Source of the DNA: an uncultured Rhodopila sp.
Lineage (GTDB): Bacteria; Pseudomonadota; Alphaproteobacteria; Acetobacterales; Acetobacteraceae
Direction: 5' to 3'
Assembly (NCBI RefSeq): GCF_903944925.1
Contig: NZ_CAJATU010000082.1
Location: forward strand, 24,536 to 88,535
Length of the DNA stretch: 64,000 bases
The notes under the pieces are model-generated. The model did no database searches, was not told where the DNA came from, and was given only the letters and a program-made list of their open reading frames with translations. Each line of letters opens with the position of its first letter. The first letter of the stretch is position 1. Of this stretch, positions 1 through 8,129 are shown in pieces. The position numbers were made by a program, and so were the translations under genes.

Positions 1-1
1 G

Positions 2-397
2 GCCGAGCGCCAAGGAGCGGTGCGCGGATTCCGGTTCAACCGACCGGACGGCAGCCACACCGATCTCGCCCTGGCAGACCGCGACGCACGCTGCTGGGTC
101 GGCGCGGTGGACCTGACCGTGGGGATCGCCACGGCGAACGGATTATCGCTGTGTCTGCGGCTGCTCGCCCTGATCGATCTGCTGGCCCGGGCGCCCTGGG
201 CACGGTCGCTGCTGCATCTCGCCCGCGACGGGGCGGAATTCCATCCGGCGTTGCTGAAGGCCGCCGCAAGTCAACCGTTGACGCGGGATGCGCGGTTCGA
301 CGAAACCGGGTTCCGCACCCGCCTGTCCCGATTCGCCGGCGGCTTCCAGATCGAAGCGCCGGAGGCGGTCCCCCGCCTTTCAGGAGCCCATTCATGA
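2..397 (+). CDS. Hypothetical protein, 5' end probably outside the window
   Basis: The reading frame is open from the first bases of the window, so the start may lie upstream; the first in-window start codon is a GTG at 20. The visible part is about 131 residues, with a leucine-rich helix in the middle (residues near LSLCLRLLALIDLLARAPW) and no signal peptide or catalytic motif I recognise. Its stop overlaps the next start in an ATGA arrangement, so it is probably co-transcribed with the lipoprotein gene at 394. Function unknown. Confidence 0.6.
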   Translation, partial: AERQGAVRGFRFNRPDGSHTDLALADRDARCWVGAVDLTVGIATANGLSLCLRLLALIDLLARAPWARSLLHLARDGAEFHPALLKAAASQPLTRDARFDETGFRTRLSRFAGGFQIEAPEAVPRLSGAHS

Positions 398-732
398 CTT
401 GCCTCCGTATCGCGATCTCAACCGGAGCCTTGCTCGGGGCCGTCGCCTTGTCCGCGTGCGACAGCGCCCCGCAGACCGCCCAGCAGCAGGCCGATGCCCA
501 AACGGCCGCCGCGTGCCGCCAGCGCGCGAACGAAATCTTCGATCGGCAGAACCGCGGCGCCATCTACGCCGCCAACCCGTCTACCAACTCGCCGTTTTCC
601 GCCAACTTCACAGGCGACAATCCCAGCCGCGGCCTGTCGCAACAGTTTGCCCATGACAGGCAGGTCAGCGACTGCATACGCAACTCCGGCACCGGGGCCG
701 AGCGTAGCCAGCCGCCGGCGGACCAGCACTGA
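394..732 (+). CDS. Small lipoprotein of unknown function
   Basis: This 112-residue protein starts with a basic residue and a hydrophobic stretch ending in a lipobox (LSAC), so it is expected to be processed by signal peptidase II and lipid-anchored after Cys. The mature part is rich in Gln, Ala and Asn and has two further Cys (in AACRQRAN and SDCIRN) that could form a disulphide in the periplasm. A CAGGAG ribosome-binding site lies 7 bases before the ATG, which overlaps the stop of the preceding frame. I cannot assign a family. Confidence 0.75.
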   Translation: MTCLRIAISTGALLGAVALSACDSAPQTAQQQADAQTAAACRQRANEIFDRQNRGAIYAANPSTNSPFSANFTGDNPSRGLSQQFAHDRQVSDCIRNSGTGAERSQPPADQH

Positions 733-766
733 GCCGCCGCTTGTCGCCTGCGTCCGAGTTCCGCCG

Positions 767-1951
767 ATGATACAAGCGGCGAAACCCCATATGGACGCCA
801 TGGATCTGACCTTCATCCCGGGTTCCCGGATCGTCGAGGTGGCCCGCCTGGCCTTCGCCACGCCGGACGTGGATTTCCTGTGCTTCGGCGAATCCGACCA
901 GCCGAGCCCGGACTCCGCACGGCAGGCCGCGGTGCAGGCGCTGGCGGACGGCGAGACCCGTTACCCCGACGTGCGCGGCCTGCCGGCGCTGCGGATGGCG
1001 CTGTCGGCCTACCTGTCGCGGCTGCACGCCAAGCCGGTGACGGAAGGCCGCATCCAGGTGACGGCGTCGGGCATGGCGGGGCTGTCGATCGCCATGGCGG
1101 CGGTGATCCGTGCCGGCGACAGGGTGGTCGTGCATGGGCCGATCTGGCCGAACATTCCGAACGCCGCGCATCTGCGCGGGGCCGATGTCGAGCAGATCGA
1201 CCTGGACGCGCAGCCCGATGGCGGCTTCCGGCTCGACCTCGACCGCCTCGACTCGCTGATGGCGGGCGCGCGCGCGTTCATCCTGAACTCACCCGGCAAC
1301 CCGACCGGCTGGACCGCCGAGGAGGCGGAGCTGCTGGCAATCCGCGAGATCTGCCGGCGGCACGGCGCCTGGCTGATCTCCGACGAGGTGTATTCCCGCC
1401 TGGTCTATGACGGGCGCCCCGCCGCGCCGTCGCTGCTGGACATCGCCGAACCGGGCGACCGCATTATCGTCTGCAACAGCTTTTCCAAGACCTGGATGAT
1501 GACCGGGTGGCGGCTGGGCTGGCTGGTGGTGCCGGACGGCACGCAGGAGGCGTTCATCAACATCGTCGAAGTGTCGCACTCCGGCGTCGCGCCGTTCATC
1601 CAGCAAGGCGGAGTCGCCGCCGTCGGCGACTCCCGGGCGGTGGACGACTTCCGCGCCCACTGCGCCGCCGGGCGCGCCATGGCCGGGGAGGCGCTGGCGG
1701 GCCTGAACGGCGTGCGCTACCGGCCGCCCCCGGGTGCGTTTTATGCCTTTCTCGCCGTCGAGGGATTGCGCGATAGTCTCGATCTGGCGAAGAAACTCGT
1801 CACCCGGCACGGCGTTGCCGTGGCCCCGGGCGTGGCTTTCGGTTCGGCGGGCGAGGGCTGGCTGCGGGTCTGTTTCGCCCAGTCCGCGCCGCTGATGGAG
1901 CGGGCGATGCATCGCCTGCGGGACGGACTTCGGGCGGAGATAGGATCATGA
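767..1951 (+). CDS. Class I/II pyridoxal-phosphate aminotransferase
   Basis: This fold-type I PLP enzyme of about 394 residues moves an amino group between an amino acid and a 2-oxo acid. Visible family signatures are the NSPGNPTGW loop, the ISDEVYSRLVYDG segment and the Schiff-base lysine in SFSKTWMMTGWRLGW. The exact substrate cannot be read from sequence; aspartate/aromatic-type or alanine-type enzymes are possible. The start is uncertain: ATG codons at 767, 791 and 800 all precede the conserved MDLTFIPGSRI region and none has a strong ribosome-binding site. Its stop overlaps the following start (ATGA), so the zinc-ribbon protein gene is in the same transcript. Confidence 0.88.
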   Translation: MIQAAKPHMDAMDLTFIPGSRIVEVARLAFATPDVDFLCFGESDQPSPDSARQAAVQALADGETRYPDVRGLPALRMALSAYLSRLHAKPVTEGRIQVTASGMAGLSIAMAAVIRAGDRVVVHGPIWPNIPNAAHLRGADVEQIDLDAQPDGGFRLDLDRLDSLMAGARAFILNSPGNPTGWTAEEAELLAIREICRRHGAWLISDEVYSRLVYDGRPAAPSLLDIAEPGDRIIVCNSFSKTWMMTGWRLGWLVVPDGTQEAFINIVEVSHSGVAPFIQQGGVAAVGDSRAVDDFRAHCAAGRAMAGEALAGLNGVRYRPPPGAFYAFLAVEGLRDSLDLAKKLVTRHGVAVAPGVAFGSAGEGWLRVCFAQSAPLMERAMHRLRDGLRAEIGS

Positions 1952-2631
1952 GCCAAACCATCACCTGTGCAGTTTGCGGCGCCCCGGCCAGAGCCGCGTT
2001 TGCCGCCCCCCAGCCGGAGATCGCGCCGGACCTGGACATGCGTCCGGGGGAGCCCGCGCGCTCCACCCTGCCCGACTGGATCCAGCAATGTCCGCGCTGC
2101 CGCGCCGCCGCGCCGGATCTCTCGGCGCTGCCCAAGGCGGCCAAGGCGATCGTTGAATCGGATGCATACCACGCGCTGAGCACGTCCGGGCTGGAGGAAA
2201 CCCTGCCATTCCGCCGCTGGGCGCTGATCTGCGAGCGCACCGGGGATCATCCGCAACAGGCGGAGGCCTTGCTGCAGGCCGCCTGGGCGGCTGATGACGC
2301 TGCCGTGATGACCGATGCGGCCCGCCTGCGCACCGAGGTCGCGGCGCTGTGGGATGGCACCGAAGACGTCGAACTCGGGCTGCGGCGGCTGGACGTGCTG
2401 CGCCGCGCCGGCCTGTTCGATCAGGCCGCCGCCTGGGCGGACGTGCTGGCGGCGCGGCAGCAGGGGGAGACCGGCCGGTTGATCCTCGCGTTCCAGAAGG
2501 CGCGGATCGCGACCCGCGACGTCGGGCGGCACCTGATCAGCGCCGCCCTGCCGCCACCGTCCGCAACGCCGCACGTTTCCCACGGCAAGCGCGCTCAAAC
2601 CGGGTTCTGGTCGCGCCTGCTGCGGAAGTAG
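1948..2631 (+). CDS. Zinc-ribbon-containing helical protein
   Basis: This 227-residue protein has two CxxC knuckles near its N-terminus (CAVC near residue 8 and CPRC near residue 49), suggesting one zinc site. The rest is predicted to be helical, with a TPR-like pattern (LEETLPFRRWALICERTGD, then repeated Ala/Leu-rich helices). The layout resembles DUF2225-type proteins, but I cannot confirm that family. It overlaps the aminotransferase stop by 4 bases, so the two are likely translationally coupled. Function unknown. Confidence 0.7.
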   Translation: MSQTITCAVCGAPARAAFAAPQPEIAPDLDMRPGEPARSTLPDWIQQCPRCRAAAPDLSALPKAAKAIVESDAYHALSTSGLEETLPFRRWALICERTGDHPQQAEALLQAAWAADDAAVMTDAARLRTEVAALWDGTEDVELGLRRLDVLRRAGLFDQAAAWADVLAARQQGETGRLILAFQKARIATRDVGRHLISAALPPPSATPHVSHGKRAQTGFWSRLLRK

Positions 2632-2702
2632 GTGGCGTCAGACCGGCCTCTCAGGCGACGCCTCCGCGTCCGGGCGGTGACGAAAAAAGCGCCCGATTGG
2701 CG

Positions 2703-2954
2703 TCAAATCATGAACATCCGGGTGATTGACACGCCGAGCAGCAACAGCCCGATCAAAGCGAAGCCGAGGGCGCCGTAGGGCGGCAGGATACTGAGTATAT
2801 TGAGGACGATGAACACCACGGCGGTCAGCGAGGTTCCGACGGCCATGAGGAAACTGGGCTTGGCGAGCGAAGAGGCTCCTTCCCGGAAATAGAATCGAAG
2901 GACGAAGACAACGAAAGCGGCGACAAAAGGCAGCAGGAGAATGCTGTGCGGCAT
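2703..2954 (-). CDS. Small integral membrane protein
   Basis: An 83-residue hydrophobic protein with three likely membrane helices (around residues 4-20, 35-55 and 62-80) separated by short charged turns. A GGAG motif lies about 10 bases before the ATG. It stands alone on the minus strand between an oppositely oriented gene and an MFS gene. No family recognised. Confidence 0.6.
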   Translation of the reverse strand: MPHSILLLPFVAAFVVFVLRFYFREGASSLAKPSFLMAVGTSLTAVVFIVLNILSILPPYGALGFALIGLLLLGVSITRMFMI

Positions 2955-3094
2955 GGGAACGCTATACTCCAGAGGACCGGTGCGGGAGCGTCACTAGACC
3001 CTTTCCGGCGGATTGGCATCAGGCGTCATCCGGTCGCAGGATTATCCCGCCGGTTCCCGACAGGCACATGCATGGCGCCAGATGTGCCCTGGCT

Positions 3095-4297
3095 TCAATC
3101 CGTTTGGCGCACCGGCCGCGTCTCCGGCATCGTTAGAAGGACCGTAACAAAAGCAGCCATCCCGATGCCTGCCAGCGTGAAGAACGCCGCCTGCATACCA
3201 GCAGTGTCCGCAATGCCGCCCGACATCGTCGTGCTGATCGCCGCTCCGATATAGGCCGCCAGGCCGAGGACCCCCATGCACAGGTTGAAATGCGCCGTGC
3301 CCAAGGTCAGGTCGGAGGCCACCAAGGGCAGCAGTACTCCGAACACCGCCGCGCTGATGCCGCTGACCGCCTGTCCCGCCACCAGCGGCCAGGCCCCGGG
3401 CAACACTGCCAGCAGCACGCCGCGCAGTGGCAGCGCGCCCCAGCCGAGCAGCAGAAGGCGCTTGCGCCCAAATCGCTCGGCGGCGCGGCCGATACGCGGG
3501 GACAGCAGGGCGACGACGCATTGCGGCACGACAATGCAGGCGGCGATGATCAGGTTGGCGAAATTGCCGGCCCGCATCGTCACCGCCGCGCCCGCCAGCG
3601 GCAGCATCGCGGCGTTGGACATGTGGAACAGCATGACACTGGCGCTGAAGATCAGCAGTTTGTGGTCGCCGAAGAGGCGCTTCAGCCCGGACATATCCAG
3701 CAGCCGGCTGGTGGTCTGGCCCCTCGCGTAGCTGCCGGCGCCAACCGACCAGAGTGAGATCAGAGCCGGCACGCTCAGCGCGGCGGTCAGCAGGAACACG
3801 AAGCGCGAGGACAGATACGCTCCGGTCGCGCCCATCACCGCCGCGGCGAGGCCGTTGCCGATCGACGCATAGCGGGCGTTACGCCCCAGCCGCTCGCCCA
3901 GTCCGGCGTGGCCAACCAGGTGCAGGCTGATCGCGGCGATCGCCGGGGTCAGGATGCAACTGGCGAAACCGTGCAGCATCTGCGCCACCAGCACCGGCAG
4001 CCGATTGGGCAGCGTTGCCAGTAGCAGGGCGGCGATGATCACGGCGACCAGCGCGCCGGATGCGACTCCGCGCTTGTTGCGCACCGCGTCCACCAGTGCG
4101 CCGGCCGGAAGCTGGCTGACCAGCGAGGTGACGGTGCCGAGCGTCAGGGCAAAGCCGATCTCCACCTGGGTCCATTTTTGCGTGGTGAGGTAGACGGCGA
4201 CGAAGGGGCCGAAGCCGGTCTGCACATCGGCGACGAAGAAGTTCACCAGGTCCAGGGCGCGGTTGCCGGATGGCCATGACGGGAGCAGGCGCCGCAT
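3095..4297 (-). CDS. MFS transporter
   Basis: This 400-residue protein has about 12 hydrophobic segments and major facilitator features: the N-terminal ALDLVNFFVADVQTGFGPFV helix, then a short basic loop after the second helix (DAVRNKRG) typical of the MFS motif A region. The substrate cannot be inferred. The start is 6 bases after the stop of the PRC-barrel gene, so the two are very likely one transcript. The basic RRLLPSWPSGNR before helix 1 supports the ATG at 4297. Confidence 0.88.
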   Translation of the reverse strand: MRRLLPSWPSGNRALDLVNFFVADVQTGFGPFVAVYLTTQKWTQVEIGFALTLGTVTSLVSQLPAGALVDAVRNKRGVASGALVAVIIAALLLATLPNRLPVLVAQMLHGFASCILTPAIAAISLHLVGHAGLGERLGRNARYASIGNGLAAAVMGATGAYLSSRFVFLLTAALSVPALISLWSVGAGSYARGQTTSRLLDMSGLKRLFGDHKLLIFSASVMLFHMSNAAMLPLAGAAVTMRAGNFANLIIAACIVVPQCVVALLSPRIGRAAERFGRKRLLLLGWGALPLRGVLLAVLPGAWPLVAGQAVSGISAAVFGVLLPLVASDLTLGTAHFNLCMGVLGLAAYIGAAISTTMSGGIADTAGMQAAFFTLAGIGMAAFVTVLLTMPETRPVRQTD

Positions 4298-4303
4298 CCG
4301 GGG

Positions 4304-4735
4304 CTAATGCGCCGGCGTTGGCGCGGGTGCGGCATCGGCTGGCGTCACCACTGGCGCCGCCTTGCCGGTGTTGCTGAATTCCGGCGCCGCCTTGATCTGG
4401 TCCGGGGTCATTTCCAGGGTGACCTGGTGCTTGCCTGAGGGCTTGAAGCGCAGCGCGCTCCAGTGCACCGCGACCTTGCGGCTGCCGACGCCCATGAAGC
4501 CGCCGAAATCGATGACCGCGGCCTGGGGCTGGCCGTTCTCGTCCACCAGCACATCGACCAGGCGGCCGATATCCTTGCCGTCGGGGCCGGTGACGTTGCA
4601 GCCGAGGATCGCCTCGGCGTCCTCGGGCTGGACGGTCTGGACGGAGCTGGCTGGTGCCGGCGGATCGTCCGCGCGGACGGCTGGACATATCGAGATCGTG
4701 ACGGATATCGCTACGGCCAGGACCATTCGTTGCAT
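4304..4735 (-). CDS. Exported PRC-barrel domain protein
   Basis: This protein of about 143 residues has a signal peptide (QRMVLAVAISVTISICPAVRA) and a single PRC-barrel domain (roughly residues 35-110, with the pattern GPDGKDIGRLVDVLVDENGQ). PRC-barrel domains occur in photosynthetic reaction centre H subunits, RimM and many envelope proteins. The C-terminus is low-complexity Ala/Pro. The ATG at 4735 is preferred because CGGAGG lies just upstream; the open frame extends to 4876 but that part does not look like protein. It is directly followed by the MFS gene. Confidence 0.85.
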   Translation of the reverse strand: MQRMVLAVAISVTISICPAVRADDPPAPASSVQTVQPEDAEAILGCNVTGPDGKDIGRLVDVLVDENGQPQAAVIDFGGFMGVGSRKVAVHWSALRFKPSGKHQVTLEMTPDQIKAAPEFSNTGKAAPVVTPADAAPAPTPAH

Positions 4736-4799
4736 CGCCGCCTCCGCCAGGACCCGACAGGTCGGAAGCGCGGAGGCCCGTATCAAGTTGAAGGCATGT

Positions 4800-5723
4800 T
4801 CACGTTCTATTGCGGAGCGAAACCGGCTTTGTCTCCCTGTCGACGTTGAACGACGCCAGAACGATACCGCTGCCAATCATTGCGATACCGATGGCATGAT
4901 ACACCTGGAAACGTTCATGCAGGAACAGCACCGCCAGCACGCTGCCGAACAGCGGCATCAAATGCATCGACTGGCCGGCGGCACCGGCGCCGATGAGTTC
5001 GACGCCGCGGTTGAAGAACAGGTAGGCGACGAAGGACGGCAGCACCGCCGTGTAGGCAATGCCGATCCAGGACGGCAGGCCACCCTGAATCGACGCTCCG
5101 GACGCGACCTCCCACAGCATGAACGGCAGGATCATGCAGGACCCGATCCCCATGGCCGCAACCAGGAAACTCAATGGATGCACCACCGGGCGCTTGCGCA
5201 GCATCACGCAGTAGAACGCGTAGATCGCCAGTGCCGTCAGCACCCAGAGGTCGCCATGGTTGAGCCGCAGATGAAACAGCACGTCCGGGGAGCCGCGCGC
5301 GGCGATGACCGCCACGCCCATCAGGGACAGCATCACGCCCGCGGCCTGGCGGGGCGACGGAGTCTCCCGGAACAGCGCGAAGGCCCAGAGCACGATGATC
5401 AGCGGCGTGGCGGATTGCAGCAGCAGCACGTTGAGCGCCGTCGTGCCGGTCAGGCCGAGATAAGCCATGGTATTGTAGCAGGCGATGCCGGTCGCCGAGA
5501 GCAGCAGCATCATCTTCCAATGCCGCAGCATCACCGGCGCGTCGGCCCGCAGCCGCGGCCAGGCGAAGCCGATGGCGACCAGGAAGGCGCCGGTCCAGCG
5601 GCACCACGACAGCGTCACCGGTGGAACCTGCCCCACAAGGCCGCGTCCGAGGACGATATTGCCCGCCCAGAACAGGTTGGCCGCAGCCAGAAGGCCCCAG
5701 GCGGAGTGCCAGAGTGATCGCAT
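4800..5723 (-). CDS. EamA/DMT-family transporter
   Basis: This 307-residue protein has ten predicted membrane helices in two EamA repeats, the usual architecture and length of drug/metabolite transporters (RhaT/YdcZ-like). The first repeat starts at WGLLAAANLFWAGNIVLGRG, and the second includes WVLTALAIYAFYCVMLRKRP. The substrate is unknown; family members export amino acids, nucleotide sugars or toxic compounds. I take ATG at 5723 because the frame upstream (to 5789) is basic and not conserved-looking. It lies 64 bases upstream of the PRC-barrel gene on the same strand. Confidence 0.87.
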   Translation of the reverse strand: MRSLWHSAWGLLAAANLFWAGNIVLGRGLVGQVPPVTLSWCRWTGAFLVAIGFAWPRLRADAPVMLRHWKMMLLLSATGIACYNTMAYLGLTGTTALNVLLLQSATPLIIVLWAFALFRETPSPRQAAGVMLSLMGVAVIAARGSPDVLFHLRLNHGDLWVLTALAIYAFYCVMLRKRPVVHPLSFLVAAMGIGSCMILPFMLWEVASGASIQGGLPSWIGIAYTAVLPSFVAYLFFNRGVELIGAGAAGQSMHLMPLFGSVLAVLFLHERFQVYHAIGIAMIGSGIVLASFNVDRETKPVSLRNRT

Positions 5724-5842
5724 GCGGTGCTTCGGACGTCCCCCGGGGTATTCGCAACCGCTTTGCACGCGGGCACGTTGGCGTATCATAAAACCAAAGC
5801 GCTGCTTTGAAAGCCGCGCAGGTCCGGGATTGCCTGATTGTC

Positions 5843-7141
5843 ATGCGACAGATCGCGTTAAGCAGCGAGACCGACTGGGACGGCTGGCGTCAGGCCGCGC
5901 GGCGGCTGGTGCTGGCCGGGATCGAGCCGGCGGAACTGTCCTGGTCGGTTGGCGGCGCGTCAGACCCCCTGCCCGACGCATCCGGCAGCTTCAACGTGTC
6001 GCGGGCTCTGGTGTCGCTGGCCTCAGTAGCGTTCCAGGCGCGGGAGCCGGAGCGGTTCGGCCTGCTGTACAGCCTGGTATGGCGCTCGCATGCCGGCGAC
6101 AAACTGCTGGAGGACGCAGACGATCCCGATCTGCTGCTGGCCCGCCGCATGGCCCTGTCGGTGCGGGCCGACGCGCACCGGATGCGCACCAACATGCGGT
6201 TCCTGCCGGTGGAGGACGGCGCACGCTTCCTGGGCTGGTACGCCCCGGCGCATTTCGTGCTGGAGGCGAACGCGCAGTTGATCGCCCGCCGGTTCCCGGA
6301 CCTGGCGTTCTCGATCGTCACCCCGGACGGGGCCGCGCACTGGAACGATACGGCGCTGCGGTTCGGCTCCGGCCTGCGCCATGCCGAGGACGACGAGGCG
6401 CTTGCGGCGTGGTGGGACCGTCACGGCGCGGCGCTGCTGGAGCAGGCGGCGGAAGGCACCTCCGTGCCGGAAGCCGAGGACCTGGACGAAGCCCCCCGGC
6501 CGCCGGACCTGCCCGCCTTGGGGCCGGTGGTGCTGCGCGCCGTGTCCGATCCTGCGCTGCTCCGGGCGGGCAAGGACGCGGCTTCGTGCCAGCGCTGCCC
6601 GCTGTTCGCTCCGGCAACCCAAATGGTGTTCGGCGAGGGTTCCGCGGACAGCGCGGTGATGTTCGTCGGCGAGCAGCCGGGCGACCAGGAGGACGTCATC
6701 GGCCGCCCCTTCGTCGGACCCGCCGGCCAGATGATGGATCGCGCGATGGAGGAAGCCGGCATCGACCGCCGCACCGTCTACGTCACCAACTCGGTCAAGC
6801 ACTTCAAGTTCGTCCAGCGCGGCAAGCGGCGGATTCACCAGACTCCGGAGGTGCCGGAAATCCAGGCCTGCGGCGGCTGGCTGGACCTGGAGCGGGACCG
6901 GGTGCGGCCGCGCCTGCTGGTGCTGATGGGCGGTTCGGCAGCGCGGGCGGTGATGGGGCGGGCGGTGACGATCAGCCGCGAGCGCGGGCGGCCGATCCAA
7001 CTGCCGGACGGGCAGACGGCGTTCGTGACGGTGCATCCGTCCTATCTGCTGCGCCTGCCCGATGCGGCGTCCAGGGCGCGGGAATACGCGGCGTTCGTGC
7101 GCGATTTGCAGGCGGTGCGGGCGATCATGCAGGCGGGGTAA
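5843..7141 (+). CDS. DUF4130-UdgX uracil-DNA glycosylase fusion
   Basis: This protein of about 432 residues has an N-terminal DUF4130 domain (residues ~10-190, helical, WDGWRQAARRL to the YAPAHFVLEAN region) and a C-terminal UdgX-type uracil-DNA glycosylase. The glycosylase half shows GEQPGDQEDVIGRPFVGPAG, the UdgX hallmark loop RGKRRIHQTP and the HPSYLLR motif. CQRC near residue 251 fits the 4Fe-4S cluster site. In characterised UdgX the His of KRRIH bonds covalently to the deoxyuridine site, giving an irreversible DNA-protein link; the equivalent here is His332. The start at 5843 is an ATG matching the expected N-terminus; an in-frame TTG at 5807 is less likely. Confidence 0.92.
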   Translation: MRQIALSSETDWDGWRQAARRLVLAGIEPAELSWSVGGASDPLPDASGSFNVSRALVSLASVAFQAREPERFGLLYSLVWRSHAGDKLLEDADDPDLLLARRMALSVRADAHRMRTNMRFLPVEDGARFLGWYAPAHFVLEANAQLIARRFPDLAFSIVTPDGAAHWNDTALRFGSGLRHAEDDEALAAWWDRHGAALLEQAAEGTSVPEAEDLDEAPRPPDLPALGPVVLRAVSDPALLRAGKDAASCQRCPLFAPATQMVFGEGSADSAVMFVGEQPGDQEDVIGRPFVGPAGQMMDRAMEEAGIDRRTVYVTNSVKHFKFVQRGKRRIHQTPEVPEIQACGGWLDLERDRVRPRLLVLMGGSAARAVMGRAVTISRERGRPIQLPDGQTAFVTVHPSYLLRLPDAASRAREYAAFVRDLQAVRAIMQAG

Positions 7142-7266
7142 GCTGCTTCACCGCCGCTTCGATGTCTGCTACTGTCGTCGCGAAATGATCGAGGCTGAGG
7201 CATGGCGCCCGGGTGGTTCGGCTCCACGGCACTAAACCGTAACGGCACGGCATCGGCCGGCTGCGC

Positions 7267-7698
7267 ATGAGCGTTCCGTTTCTGACCTGCATGGCAGCCG
7301 CGGCGGCGTTCTATCACCTGCCGCCGCGGGTTTTGCCCGCCATCCAGGCGGTCGAAGGCGGCCGCGTCGGCCTGATGCACATGAATGCCAACAATACAGC
7401 CGATCTCGGGGTGATGCAGGTCAATACGGCCTGGATACGACCGCTGGCAAGCTACGCGCACATGCCGACGCAGGCCGTCGCCGAGCGGCTGATCAACGAT
7501 GCCTGCTTCAACGTCGCCGCCTCCGCCGCGATCATGCGGGTCTACCTCAATGAGTCGCATGGCAATCTCATGGCCGCAATCGGCTACTACCATTCCCATA
7601 CCCCGGCGCTGAGCACCGCCTACCAGCAGAAGGTTCTCAGCGCAGCCGTAACGTTATTCGCCGGCAACCGGAAATCCGCGCCGGCCCCCCAACGATAA
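7267..7698 (+). CDS. Lytic transglycosylase-like protein of a secretion locus
   Basis: This 143-residue SLT/lysozyme-fold protein has a probable catalytic Glu in AIQAVEGG (residue ~35) followed by the LGVMQVNTAW strand-helix pair and GYYHSHTP near the C-terminus, all typical of VirB1-like transglycosylases that open peptidoglycan for secretion machines. There is no obvious long signal peptide, only a hydrophobic start. It lies 12 bases upstream of gspG, which supports a role in assembling the type II system across the cell wall. Confidence 0.85.
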   Translation: MSVPFLTCMAAAAAFYHLPPRVLPAIQAVEGGRVGLMHMNANNTADLGVMQVNTAWIRPLASYAHMPTQAVAERLINDACFNVAASAAIMRVYLNESHGNLMAAIGYYHSHTPALSTAYQQKVLSAAVTLFAGNRKSAPAPQR

Positions 7699-7710
7699 GA
7701 GCGCCGAACC

Positions 7711-8127
7711 ATGAACACCCGATCCCGCCGCGGCGAGCGCGGCTTCACTTTGCTCGAACTGCTGGTCGTCATCGCCATCCTCGGCCTGCTGATCGGCCTG
7801 GTGGCACCCGCCGCGTTGCGGCAGCTCGGCAGCGCGCGCACCTCCGTCGCGAAGCAATCGATCGAGCGGATTTCGTCGATCCTTGATATCTACAAGCTGG
7901 ATGTCGGCAGCTATCCCACAACCGACCAGGGACTGCGCGCGCTGGTCGAACAGCCAACCGCCGTTTCGGCCTGGAGCGGCCCGTATGTGAAAAACGGCGT
8001 GCCGGTCGATCCGTGGAACCATCCGTATGTCTACCGCGAGCCGTCCAGCCGGGCGGGGCACGATTTCGATCTGTGCTCGAACGGACCGTCGGGCAATGGC
8101 GGCAGCGACATGATCTGCAACCCGTGA
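7711..8127 (+). CDS. gspG: Type II secretion major pseudopilin GspG
   Basis: This 138-residue protein has the prepilin signature: a short basic leader ending in G followed by FTLLELLVVIAILGLLIGLV, with the invariant Glu at +5 of the mature protein. The C-terminal part has the GspG pattern SYPTTDQGLRAL followed by GPYVK, PVDPWNHPYVYREP and DLCSNGPSG, the calcium-binding region of the family. GspG forms the T2SS pseudopilus after cleavage and methylation by the prepilin peptidase. It converges tail to tail with gspD, 2 bases apart. Confidence 0.96.
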   Translation: MNTRSRRGERGFTLLELLVVIAILGLLIGLVAPAALRQLGSARTSVAKQSIERISSILDIYKLDVGSYPTTDQGLRALVEQPTAVSAWSGPYVKNGVPVDPWNHPYVYREPSSRAGHDFDLCSNGPSGNGGSDMICNP

Positions 8128-8129
8128 AC

